NCBI RefSeq assembly: GCF_019551475.1
Contig: NZ_CP047159.1
Location: 1,922,001-1,986,000, forward strand
From: Prevotella sp. Rep29
Lineage (GTDB): Bacteria; Bacteroidota; Bacteroidia; Bacteroidales; Bacteroidaceae
DNA: 64,000 bases
Reading direction: 5' to 3'
The translations under genes and the position numbers were made by a program. Shown in pieces: positions 47,460 to 55,105 of the stretch. The notes under the pieces were generated by a model, which made no database searches, was not told where the DNA came from, and saw only the letters and a program-made list of their open reading frames with translations. How positions within the stretch are numbered: the stretch's first letter is position 1; the number at the start of each line of letters is the position of its first letter.

Positions 47460-48224
47460 ATGAAGACAAAAACAATCCTCACACTGATGACCTTCCTTGC
47501 CGTCGCTGCATGCACATCGGCAAACAAGACAACAGACAAACCACAAACAACAGACAATATGGATACATTCAAGACAAAATCGGGAAAGGAAATCACATTC
47601 ACTCCCATCAAGCATGCCAGCATGGCAATCACGTTCGGCAACACGGAAATACAGGTTGATCCCGTCATCGACGCACAACCGCCGCACACCGACTACAACA
47701 AGTTTCCGAAAGCTGACTACATCCTCATCACACACGAGCACTACGACCATCTCGATGCAGAGGCTGTGAAGGCGCTCAGCAAGGAAAGCACCGTCATCGT
47801 CACCAACAAAAACTCCGCCGAGATTCTCGGAAAAGGAAAAGTCATGGCGAACGGCGACTCACTCAAACTCGCTGACGACATCATGGTCTATGCCGTACCA
47901 GCATACAACACGACGGAAGGACACCTGCAGTTCCATCCCAAAGGACGCGACAACGGGTTTATCCTCGTGCTCGACGGCACCCGCATCTACATTGCAGGCG
48001 ACACCGAAGACATCGAAGAGATGAAAGACGTGAAAGACATCGACATCGCATTCCTGCCATGCAACCAGCCATACACCATGACACCCGAACAACTCCGAAA
48101 GGCAGCCGACATGGTGAAACCGCGCGTGCTCTACCCCTATCACTTCGGCGATACCGACCGCGAAGCCATGAAAGCTGCACTTGACGGAACGGGAATCGAT
48201 GTGAGAATCCGAAACTTCGAATGA
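47460..48224 (+). CDS. Metallo-beta-lactamase-fold lipoprotein (UlaG-like)
   Basis: A 254-residue protein with a lipobox (AVAACT, Cys 18) and a metallo-beta-lactamase fold of the UlaG-like type: ITFGNTEIQVDPVID, the metal site HEHYDHLD (92-99), AVPAYN, YIAGDTE and YPYHFGDTD. It probably hydrolyses a small ester or lactone in the periplasm; substrate unknown. It follows the DUF4230 pair by 11 bases and may be in the same operon. Confidence 0.88.
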   Translation: MKTKTILTLMTFLAVAACTSANKTTDKPQTTDNMDTFKTKSGKEITFTPIKHASMAITFGNTEIQVDPVIDAQPPHTDYNKFPKADYILITHEHYDHLDAEAVKALSKESTVIVTNKNSAEILGKGKVMANGDSLKLADDIMVYAVPAYNTTEGHLQFHPKGRDNGFILVLDGTRIYIAGDTEDIEEMKDVKDIDIAFLPCNQPYTMTPEQLRKAADMVKPRVLYPYHFGDTDREAMKAALDGTGIDVRIRNFE

Positions 48225-48266
48225 AAAACGTTGACAAAACAAACGCAATTTCTCACCGAAAAAGCA

Positions 48267-48402
48267 CCTGCATAAACATACAGAAAAGGACGTATAAATA
48301 TACAGTTGAACTTTCGCTTTCCAAAAGTGCCACTTTTAGCTTGCAAAAGTGGCACTTTTAGGAGCTAAAAGGGGAACTTTTGGAGTGCAAAAGTGGCACT
48401 TT
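48267..48402. repeat. 22-base-period dyad array, locus D (inverted)
   Basis: From left to right: CTGCATAAACATAC, TATAAATATAC, the half-unit GTTGAACTTTC, then 15-base units at 48322, 48344, 48366 and 48388 with 7-base spacers. Three units are perfect dyads of the AAAAGTG-N-CACTTTT type; the third is AAAAGGGGAACTTTT. This is the arrangement of locus C in reverse orientation. It lies between convergent genes. A further GCATAAATATACAG motif follows near 48471. The rest of the gap to 48533 shows nothing else. Confidence 0.9.
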
Positions 48403-48533
48403 TGGAAAGCCCCTCCTAACATACTGAATTTCAGAAGCTTACAAAACCCGTTTTACTCGCTCCGTCTTTGCATAAATATACAGTCGCGGAAGTAAGGAAC
48501 GACATCAGTTTGTCAATATTTCTGCCGACTTAT

Positions 48534-49292
48534 TTATAGAACACACCTATACTCAAAATGCGGAATCGGTTTCAGCTTGAAGAGGTTCTTCACGTGTTTG
48601 TCGTCGATGAGCGCTTTCACCTTGGGGTCATCGCACTCACCCGTCCGGATGTAACGGTCGAGCGTGGCGTAAGTGAAGCCGAGGTTGTCCTCGTCGCTCT
48701 TGCCGCAGAGACCGTCTGAAGGAGTCTTCTCCACAAGGTCGATGGGCAGCCCGAGTTCCTTTCCGATGGCAATCACCTCGTCCACGGTCAGTCCGCCAAG
48801 CGGAGCGAAATCGCCGGCAGCATCGCCATAGCGCGTGCTGTAGCCCACCCAGTCCTCAGACAGGTTGCACGTGTTTGCCACCCGCCCGTTCATCGACTGC
48901 GACACGGCATAGAGCGTCGTCATGCGCACCCGTGGCGGCAGGTTGATGGTGGTCTGATTGCTCACCTCCGCACCGAGCGTCGCCAGTTGCTCTTTGACCG
49001 CTGCCATCAGCGTGTTGCAGGTGTCGCCGATGTTCACATTGCAGTTGCGGATGCCGAGGTGGTTGATAAGGCGCATACTGTCGGAAATGTCCTTCTGCAC
49101 GCCGTTGGGCATCGTCACGCCGATTACTCGGTCCTTACCCAAAGCCTCCACGCACAGCGCAGCCACGACACTGCTGTCCTTGCCACCCGACACGCCGAGC
49201 ACGGCATTACAGCCTTTTCCATTCTCCTCGAACCAGTCACGAATCCATTGCACAACTTGGTCTTTCACTATTTTTGCATTAAATTGTTCCAT
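48534..49292 (-). CDS. nadE: Ammonia-dependent NAD synthase
   Basis: A 252-residue enzyme making NAD from deamido-NAD, ammonia and ATP. PP-loop SGGKDSS (about 34-40), TCNLSEDWVGYSTRYGDAAGDFAPL, EKTPSDGLCGKSDEDNLGF. There is no glutaminase domain. I use the ATG at 49292; the ten extra residues of the longer frame overlap the direct repeat and lack conservation. Confidence 0.95.
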   Translation of the reverse strand: MEQFNAKIVKDQVVQWIRDWFEENGKGCNAVLGVSGGKDSSVVAALCVEALGKDRVIGVTMPNGVQKDISDSMRLINHLGIRNCNVNIGDTCNTLMAAVKEQLATLGAEVSNQTTINLPPRVRMTTLYAVSQSMNGRVANTCNLSEDWVGYSTRYGDAAGDFAPLGGLTVDEVIAIGKELGLPIDLVEKTPSDGLCGKSDEDNLGFTYATLDRYIRTGECDDPKVKALIDDKHVKNLFKLKPIPHFEYRCVL

Positions 49293-49305
49293 ATTATATA
49301 CCCTC

Positions 49306-49331
49306 ATCCGTGTCGGGCGCAACTTTTAATT
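49306..49331. repeat. Left copy of a direct repeat flanking the AbiE segment
   Basis: ATCCGTGTCGGGCGCAACTT begins this 26-base copy. The right copy, at 51795, differs at two positions and by one inserted base near the end. The pair brackets about 2.46 kb holding the LRR and AbiE genes. Confidence 0.65.
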
Positions 49332-49345
49332 GATAATTATCTTTT

Positions 49346-49987
49346 TTATATAATGAAATGATCTTTGCGTAGGTTCTCTTCCCATGTCTGAAAGATTTCA
49401 CCGCCACGCATCAAGTATAACCCGGGAAAAGGCCTGTCGAATATCCTATCAAACTTCGGTAATCTTTCACAATCATCAACGGCAGTGATATGAACCATTA
49501 CTGCCACCTCCTCATTAAAAGCCATATCTTCGATACCACTTTTTGCAAATGCGTATTCATACGCTATCACCACCATGGGACTAAATACAACCTTTGTCAA
49601 GTTCGGACATTCGAAAAAGCCATATCGGGCAACACCCTTAACAATTGTACCCTTTACCTTCGGAGGGATAACGAGTTCACCGCAAATTTTATCTTTATCA
49701 CAAGTGAGGACGCCTATCATTCCATGGGCGACAAACACTGGAACGTCTGACTTGTCAACAGACAAAACGCATAATGTATATTCCTCCTCGAAATACTCCT
49801 CTATCACCGTTGTCCATTGTGCAACATTCTCCCAGACATATTTGTCGAAACGTACAGACAGCACAATACGCAAGCGTTGCTTTCCATCAACCTCGTGCAG
49901 ATACTTATCACCAGTCTTCAGTTCTGGTCGCTGCTGGCAGTATCCGTGCTCTTCAATCTCTTCAGTGTATGTGATGATGTGTGGCAT
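49346..49987 (-). CDS. LRR_5 (BspA-like) leucine-rich repeat protein
   Basis: A 213-residue protein without a signal peptide. Residues about 110-155 contain BspA-type repeats (GTIVKGVARYGFFECPNLTKVVF, VIAYEYAFAKSGIEDMAF). The N-terminal 100 residues are acidic and unassigned. Such repeats mediate protein binding. It is transcribed away from the AbiE pair; minus-strand CAAAGATA at 50014-50021 is a likely -7 box. Whether it takes part in defence is unknown. Confidence 0.7.
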   Translation of the reverse strand: MPHIITYTEEIEEHGYCQQRPELKTGDKYLHEVDGKQRLRIVLSVRFDKYVWENVAQWTTVIEEYFEEEYTLCVLSVDKSDVPVFVAHGMIGVLTCDKDKICGELVIPPKVKGTIVKGVARYGFFECPNLTKVVFSPMVVIAYEYAFAKSGIEDMAFNEEVAVMVHITAVDDCERLPKFDRIFDRPFPGLYLMRGGEIFQTWEENLRKDHFII

Positions 49988-50155
49988 AAGAGGATTCCAT
50001 AGCTATTACAATACAAAGATACACTTTTTTATTGAAAGCAGAAAGCAATCTATAAAAATGTTGACTAAAAAAACAATTTGGTGCAAAGAAATGGCAATAC
50101 CGTTATACAACAGATTCCAAAAAATACGATTTTTCGAACAGAAAATAAACTTTTT

Positions 50156-50187
50156 CTTGGTTTTCTGTACGGGAATTAGTATATTTG
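50156..50187 (+). promoter_or_regulatory. Promoter of the AbiE operon
   Basis: CTTG (50156-50159), one base from the TTTG consensus, 20 bases, then TATATTTG (50180-50187). The ATG follows eight bases later, so the leader is extremely short or absent. Confidence 0.6.
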
Positions 50188-50195
50188 CACTCGAA

Positions 50196-50837
50196 ATGAA
50201 TGCTATTATACCATACAACGAATTAAAAATGCTGGGAAATATTCCCATTGACAGCGGAGTACTGAGAAGCCTTTACGCCGACTGCAAGTCCCCCAATATG
50301 AAAATTTCCAATCTCGAGAAAAAGGGGATTTTGATTCGGTTGAAACGTGGAATGTATGTGGTTTCGCCCGAAATAAGCGGTAAGCAGCCATCGCTTGAAC
50401 TTATCGCCAATCACATCTATGGTCCTTCGTATGTTTCCCTTCATTACGCTTTGCGCCACTATGGTCTGATTCCTGAACGAGTGTATATGCTCACATCTGT
50501 GACAACTCGCCACACCCGTCAGTTTGAAAATTCTTTGGCAACTTTTTCCTACCGAGGCGTTTCAAAAGAATATTTCCCGATTGGCATCAAGAGAGAAGAG
50601 GAAGAGGACATTTCCTATCTGATTGCCACGCCAGAAAAAGCCTTGTGCGACATGCTGATGGCAGAAAAGCACGTGCCTGACCAGTCGGTGACGAGCCTTG
50701 AAGTGTTTTTTGAAGAAGATATGAGAATCAATGTGGATGACCTTCGGCAGATGGATTTGAAAATCATACGAGCCTGCATGGAAAACGGGAACAAGAAAAA
50801 CACACTAATGAACTTACTAAAACTGATTGAACGATGA
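50196..50837 (+). CDS. AbiEi-like antitoxin (type IV toxin-antitoxin)
   Basis: A 213-residue protein with an N-terminal winged-helix region (about 10-60; KISNLEKKGILIRLKRGMYVV) and an AbiEi-type C-terminal domain (YVSLHYALRHYGLIPERVYMLTSVTT, YLIATPEKALCDML). It should bind its own promoter and counter the AbiEii nucleotidyltransferase. I start at 50196; the frame is open upstream but that part runs antisense to the LRR gene. It overlaps the toxin gene by four bases (ATGA). Confidence 0.85.
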   Translation: MNAIIPYNELKMLGNIPIDSGVLRSLYADCKSPNMKISNLEKKGILIRLKRGMYVVSPEISGKQPSLELIANHIYGPSYVSLHYALRHYGLIPERVYMLTSVTTRHTRQFENSLATFSYRGVSKEYFPIGIKREEEEDISYLIATPEKALCDMLMAEKHVPDQSVTSLEVFFEEDMRINVDDLRQMDLKIIRACMENGNKKNTLMNLLKLIER

Positions 50838-51658
50838 CAATATTCGATGAAATGGTAGCGGAGTTTCAACCGCAGAATCCCACTGAAAAGAGTAACGCCA
50901 GAAACGAAGTGATGCAACGGATAACACTGTCCGGTCTGCAACGTGGTGGTTTTTTCGAACATGCAGCTTTCTATGGTGGCACTTGCCTGAGGATTTTCCA
51001 CGGGTTGCACCGTTTTTCTGAGGACATGGATTTCACTTTGACGAAAAAAAACAGCGACATCCATCTCGAACAATATTTTCCACAGATTATCGAAGCGTTT
51101 AAGCTGACAGGCCGCGAAGTGGAAATCAAGAAAAAGGAAAAAAAAACTTTCGGCAAGGTGGAGTCTGCATTTCTCAAAGACAACACCGATGTTTATGACA
51201 TCGCTTTTCAAACCGAAAAAAACGTGAAGGTGAAGATTGAATTGGACACCAATCCACCATTGGGGTTCGACACAGAACAGAAAATTCTGTTCAAACCTTT
51301 CACTTTTATGGTACGCTGTGTCACACTTCCCGACCTATTCGCAGGAAAGATGCATGCAATAGTCTTTCGAAACTGGAAAGCCCGCGTAAAAGGGCGCGAC
51401 TGGTACGACTTTCAGTGGTATGTAGCGCACCAAATTCCTTTGAATTTCTCACATTTGCAAAACCGCATCTACGATTTCAACGGCATTCTGGTGTCGAAGG
51501 ATGATTTTATGGCTGCTTTGAGGGAACGGCTTGTCCAAACGGACATTGATCTGGTCAAGCAAGACGTCCTGCGTTTTTTGCGATCAGACCCGCACGAACT
51601 CGACATCTGGTCGAACGATTATTTCCTGCAATTGGCAGACATGATCGTGTTCAAATAA
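50834..51658 (+). CDS. AbiEii/AbiGii-family nucleotidyltransferase toxin
   Basis: A 274-residue DNA-polymerase-beta-like nucleotidyltransferase. Active-site motifs: YGGT (47-50), FSEDMDF with metal-binding D64 and D66, a further Asp in KIELDTNPP, and DLFAGKMHAI. In AbiE systems this protein blocks growth of phage-infected cells; related toxins modify tRNA. It appears complete and paired with its antitoxin, so the module may be functional. Confidence 0.9.
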   Translation: MTIFDEMVAEFQPQNPTEKSNARNEVMQRITLSGLQRGGFFEHAAFYGGTCLRIFHGLHRFSEDMDFTLTKKNSDIHLEQYFPQIIEAFKLTGREVEIKKKEKKTFGKVESAFLKDNTDVYDIAFQTEKNVKVKIELDTNPPLGFDTEQKILFKPFTFMVRCVTLPDLFAGKMHAIVFRNWKARVKGRDWYDFQWYVAHQIPLNFSHLQNRIYDFNGILVSKDDFMAALRERLVQTDIDLVKQDVLRFLRSDPHELDIWSNDYFLQLADMIVFK

Positions 51659-51745
51659 TTGCTTCCCAAGCATCAATCCTGCGAAGTTCGCATAAGTCTT
51701 ATCTTCGCATAAATCATGCAATCCTTACAAATCCTCCATAAACAA

Positions 51746-51780
51746 CAAGAGCCGGGACAACACGATTGCCTCGGCTCTTG
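51746..51780. repeat. Hairpin after the AbiE operon
   Basis: A 9-bp stem (CAAGAGCCG at 51746-51754 with CGGCTCTTG at 51772-51780). It could end AbiE transcription or the opposing minus-strand operon, but neither side has a clean T-run. Confidence 0.5.
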
Positions 51781-51794
51781 CCATCTATGACGTT

Positions 51795-51821
51795 ATCCGT
51801 GTCGGGCACAACTTCTAAATT
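51795..51821. repeat. Right copy of the direct repeat flanking the AbiE segment
   Basis: ATCCGTGTCGGGCACAACTT, then CTAAATT. It matches the left copy at 49306 in the same orientation. The following bases up to 51961 are AT-rich and show no supported gene. Confidence 0.65.
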
Positions 51822-51961
51822 CCTTTCTTACTTATTGAAAACTATTATTATTTATTCACTTATCATTAAAATTATTTGGTTGTATGTTATCACTGGTGTC
51901 CAAAAAACATTAAAAACCACACATAATATAACAAATCAGAATGATTATAAAGCATTATAGG

Positions 51962-52141
51962 CTAAGCAATGATAATTAGCCATAGTATACCAATGAAAAG
52001 TATTCCTACGCCTAATGCAATCAAGGCAACCTTAAATAGCATTCCTATATAAGAGAGATCATATTCCCCCCTTATATATTGCACAATGACATATATAACA
52101 AATAACAAAAAAAATATTGAAAAAAATATTAATCTCACCAT
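51962..52141 (-). CDS. 59-residue two-helix membrane protein
   Basis: Read directly from the minus strand: MVRLIFFSIFFLLFVIYVIV, a short polar loop (QYIRGEYDLSY), then IGMLFKVALIALGVGILFIG and more, ending IIIA. Two membrane helices (about 4-20 and 38-58). I do not recognise it. It is the last gene of the AT-rich minus-strand run, 89 bases after the next gene's stop. Too short to be certain. Confidence 0.55.
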   Translation of the reverse strand: MVRLIFFSIFFLLFVIYVIVQYIRGEYDLSYIGMLFKVALIALGVGILFIGILWLIIIA

Positions 52142-52230
52142 AATCTTTTGTTTTTAGTTTGTATCAATTCATTATCACAACTATTACAAATGTAATGGAC
52201 GAACTACCGACAAATGAATACCGTACGTTT

Positions 52231-52920
52231 TCACCCTATCGGCTTTTCTAAAAAATGATAACCAGTTCTGATGTAATTAAAACTTCCCGTATCACTAATT
52301 CCAATTGCACCTTCAATGGATAATATGGCCTCGCTTGTCCTCAGTCCGAGCACAGCTCCACGGAGATGAATCCGATATTGCCCCGAAGCCTCTTTTCCTA
52401 TTTTGCCATTTATTGGCGTCGGGGTAGAAAGTGAGACTTGGTCTATAGATTCAATTTCCCATGTATAAAATTCATTTTCGCAGATTTTTCTTATCTCCGA
52501 TCTGAAAAATGAGTCGAAGTTCGATGCTGTAATGTTGTCCAACACAGATTCAATCAAGCGATTTTGTTCCTCCTCATATAGGTTCTTCCACAATTGCCGA
52601 ACACCAGAATAGTTGCTCTGCGACAATTCCGCATTCAACTCACGGCTTTCACTTATAAAAGTGGCATAATTCTCAAAAGATTTCGAGAAAAAATCATCCA
52701 TCTTTCTATATTGAGACCTGATTTCATAAACATCATTTATTCGCGGTGCGTTTTTATTATGAAAATAGTCTATGTATTCCTGTGCAGCACTCTCTCCTTC
52801 ACGTGGCGAAGAATACCTAGTGTCTCGCAATTGCTCATACTCCAACTGAGCATCACGTTTTTCTTCACAAGAAAATGCGACAAACGCAATAGTCAAAACA
52901 ATCAGAATTATCTTTTTCAT
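52231..52920 (-). CDS. Lipoprotein, function unknown
   Basis: A 229-residue protein with a lipobox (AFVAFSCEE, Cys 18), a helical, charged first half (about 20-125) and a beta-rich second half (ENEFYTWEIESIDQVSLSTPTP, SGQYRIHLRGAVLGLRTSEAIL). No family recognised. It is six bases after the DUF4190-like gene. Confidence 0.7.
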   Translation of the reverse strand: MKKIILIVLTIAFVAFSCEEKRDAQLEYEQLRDTRYSSPREGESAAQEYIDYFHNKNAPRINDVYEIRSQYRKMDDFFSKSFENYATFISESRELNAELSQSNYSGVRQLWKNLYEEEQNRLIESVLDNITASNFDSFFRSEIRKICENEFYTWEIESIDQVSLSTPTPINGKIGKEASGQYRIHLRGAVLGLRTSEAILSIEGAIGISDTGSFNYIRTGYHFLEKPIG

Positions 52921-52926
52921 TTATCA

Positions 52927-53172
52927 TCATCTTTCTGTCATATACAAAAAACCTAGTACAGAACTAATAATTGTCGCTATTAAGAAAATAATAGACAATA
53001 CAATTCCAACCATTGCTCTCGAAGAAGAATCAGACTTGTGCCCAACTATACCAAGCACTAATCCACCAATAGTAACAGGATAACCTATCAAAGGTAATAT
53101 CCATGCGACCACACCAATCAATCCAAAGATAAGGGAAGCTGTTGATGCCCCCGAAATTTTCCTGTCATTCAT
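52927..53172 (-). CDS. DUF4190-like small membrane protein
   Basis: An 81-residue protein with two Gly-rich membrane helices (ASLIFGLIGVVAWILPLIGYPVT and AMVGIVLSIIFLIATIISSVLG) separated by GGLVLGIVGHKSD, the pattern of DUF4190-type proteins. Function unknown. Confidence 0.7.
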   Translation of the reverse strand: MNDRKISGASTASLIFGLIGVVAWILPLIGYPVTIGGLVLGIVGHKSDSSSRAMVGIVLSIIFLIATIISSVLGFLYMTER

Positions 53173-53200
53173 AATTTCCTATTTTTATAATAATTAATCT

Positions 53201-53464
53201 TCACCATTTTGAAACAGCTTTATAATATGTTCTATCATTATATTTTTCTGAACTTTCTTTTTCTTCCATTTCTTCTGTTGATTCTAAGACTCTATTTTTG
53301 AAGTTTTTATAAAAAAAGATAAGTAGCAGAATTGCAAAAAGATACATGATTAAAAGAAGAATAAACAAATTAAGACTTATAATTCCAACAAACCATTCCG
53401 CTGTGACACACACAAACGGAGAAACAAGCATTATTCCCAATATAACCTTTTGTCGCTTGCTCAT
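53201..53464 (-). CDS. Two-helix membrane protein, function unknown
   Basis: An 87-residue protein from the ATG at 53464 (MSKRQKVILGIML), with two helices (about 6-25 and 30-52) and a charged cytoplasmic tail (NRVLESTEEMEEKESSEKY). A longer frame to 53509 would overlap the patatin gene; the shorter start leaves a 5-base gap. Confidence 0.6.
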   Translation of the reverse strand: MSKRQKVILGIMLVSPFVCVTAEWFVGIISLNLFILLLIMYLFAILLLIFFYKNFKNRVLESTEEMEEKESSEKYNDRTYYKAVSKW

Positions 53465-53469
53465 GATAC

Positions 53470-54300
53470 TTATTGTTGTCTGTTTTTTATTTCTATCAAT
53501 TCGTCCCAATGTTCTTTAGCTTTATCCCTGCCTAATCGCAACATCTTTTGGCAGTTATTGCGCCCGAAACTGGCAGCGGTAAAATTGGGTAACCGTGGAT
53601 GAATACAAATATCGGCATCTTTTATGTTTTGAGAATAACGTTTAAAATCTGGACGGCTTAAAAACCAACCTGCAAGACCGCCGAGTCCCAACGATGTTCC
53701 AATATTAAAACCTCCATTCTGTTGCAAATCTATAGCAATAACTATGTCTGCACCCATATTCCTCACCACATCAACAGGGAGATTGTTGATAACTCCTCCA
53801 TCTACAAGATACTTATTACCCCATTTCACAGGTTCGTACATTTCTGGAACAGACATAGAGGCTAATATAGCTTTATAGAGAATGCCACTGGAAAGGATGA
53901 CCTCTTCAAAGGTGTTTTCTTCTGCCGTTACACATCTAAAAGGAATTTTCGTGTCCCGAAATTGTTCTACTCTACGATTTGAAAGAAGACTTTTCAGTTT
54001 AGCTTCTATCCTATAACCTTCCAGAAGATCTTGCCACTCTTGTGATAAGAACAACAACTTCAGTTCTTTTAAAGAATACCCCGAAGCATAAAGGCCACCG
54101 ATAATGGCACCGATACTGGTTCCTGCTATATAATCAATTTTTATGCCGGCATCTTCTATTACTTCCAGAACTCCAATTGTTGCTGCACCTTTCGCGCCAC
54201 CACCTCCAAGTGCAAGACCAACTTTTGGCTGACTGGCACAAAAGGGCATAGCAACAAAAAATATGCACAACAGACTATATAACCTGATAGACTTTTTCAT
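53470..54300 (-). CDS. Patatin-like phospholipase with signal peptide
   Basis: A 276-residue protein with a signal peptide (1-23) and a compact patatin domain: oxyanion loop GGGGAKG (32-38), nucleophile elbow GTSIG with S62, and the catalytic Asp in DGG (D167). It lacks the POTRA and barrel domains of larger RssA/PlpD-like proteins. It should hydrolyse lipid acyl esters in the periplasm or outside. Its place in this AT-rich cluster is notable, since patatins also serve as effectors in some defence systems, but those are usually cytosolic. Confidence 0.9.
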   Translation of the reverse strand: MKKSIRLYSLLCIFFVAMPFCASQPKVGLALGGGGAKGAATIGVLEVIEDAGIKIDYIAGTSIGAIIGGLYASGYSLKELKLLFLSQEWQDLLEGYRIEAKLKSLLSNRRVEQFRDTKIPFRCVTAEENTFEEVILSSGILYKAILASMSVPEMYEPVKWGNKYLVDGGVINNLPVDVVRNMGADIVIAIDLQQNGGFNIGTSLGLGGLAGWFLSRPDFKRYSQNIKDADICIHPRLPNFTAASFGRNNCQKMLRLGRDKAKEHWDELIEIKNRQQ

Positions 54301-54306
54301 AAAAAT

Positions 54307-54711
54307 TTAATCCGGAATAATCGTTTTCTCACAAGGTCCCTCCCAATGAGCATTGTTCTGGAATGGGTCAGAGTCATACCATCTCCAAAATCGGACTTTT
54401 ATTCCCACACTAGCAGGAATTAGCTCTGCTTTGTAATCTCTTTCTGAATATGTTTTTCTACCAAAAAACGGGACATGCTGCCCTCTGCAAGAATGAGTTC
54501 CCTTTACCTTAATCTTTCCATTAATTTCATCCACCTCTACAGATGTTACAATCAATGTTCCTTCCACATATTGCCTTGGGGCGAAGCAATTGTCATAATT
54601 CTCTACACAAAATTGTTCCAAAACTGCTTTAATCTGGGATTTAGTTTGCGCACTAGTCACATTGCTCACTACGAGCATCATGACAATCATCAAAATTTTT
54701 AATTTTTTCAT
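54307..54711 (-). CDS. Secreted protein, function unknown
   Basis: A 134-residue protein with a signal peptide (1-22, VTSAQT). The mature part has four Cys residues (FCVENYDNCF, HSCRGQ, EGPCEK) that could form disulphides, and a beta-strand pattern (GTLIVTSVEVDEINGKIKVKG). Not recognised. It is six bases before the patatin gene. Confidence 0.65.
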   Translation of the reverse strand: MKKLKILMIVMMLVVSNVTSAQTKSQIKAVLEQFCVENYDNCFAPRQYVEGTLIVTSVEVDEINGKIKVKGTHSCRGQHVPFFGRKTYSERDYKAELIPASVGIKVRFWRWYDSDPFQNNAHWEGPCEKTIIPD

Positions 54712-54752
54712 AATCTAATTGTATTTAAAGTTAATAACTATAATAAAACTTT

Positions 54753-55088
54753 TTAAAGCCAAAGAACATAGTCTTGCCAGTCGGTAACCATATGGAACAA
54801 TAGACCTATTCCGATTGGACGAAGCCACCAAGGCCAATTTAATCTTTCATATGGGAGAATACATAAAATAACATAAACACAAATGGCATAATAGGAATGA
54901 AGTGGATGAAATCCTATACTCATCCTATTTGGATCAAAGATTGGGGTTGCCAACAAATGGTCTATATCCACAGCCATCGTTGCCAGCATTATGAACAATG
55001 CCTCCCAACGCCGTTCTTTTTTAAAAAAAAGAGCAAAAATGAAAGGGGCAAAGAAGTGCAGCCCATAATGAGTAATTTCTCTATACAT
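54753..55088 (-). CDS. DUF6122-type membrane protein
   Basis: A 111-residue integral membrane protein with conserved polar residues of the family: HYGLHFFAPF, AVDIDHLLATPIFDPNRMSIGFHPLHS and HMVTDWQDY. The Asp and His residues inside helices suggest a metal site, as in YdjM-like membrane hydrolases, but no activity is established. Confidence 0.8.
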   Translation of the reverse strand: MYREITHYGLHFFAPFIFALFFKKERRWEALFIMLATMAVDIDHLLATPIFDPNRMSIGFHPLHSYYAICVYVILCILPYERLNWPWWLRPIGIGLLFHMVTDWQDYVLWL

Positions 55089-55105
55089 AACTCTCCATAC
55101 AAAAA

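Noticed and set aside
12781..48402. CRISPR arrays as an explanation of the regular repeats
   Set aside because: Repeats are 15 bases with 7-base spacers, only four units, symmetric, and there are no cas genes in the window.
49575..50195. Upstream extension of the AbiEi frame by 207 codons
   Set aside because: It lies antisense to the LRR gene and upstream of the AbiE promoter boxes; the AbiEi family begins near MNAIIPYNEL.
51766..51960. A 64-codon plus-strand frame after AbiEii
   Set aside because: It starts inside the hairpin, crosses the direct repeat and continues in AT-rich DNA with no coding character.
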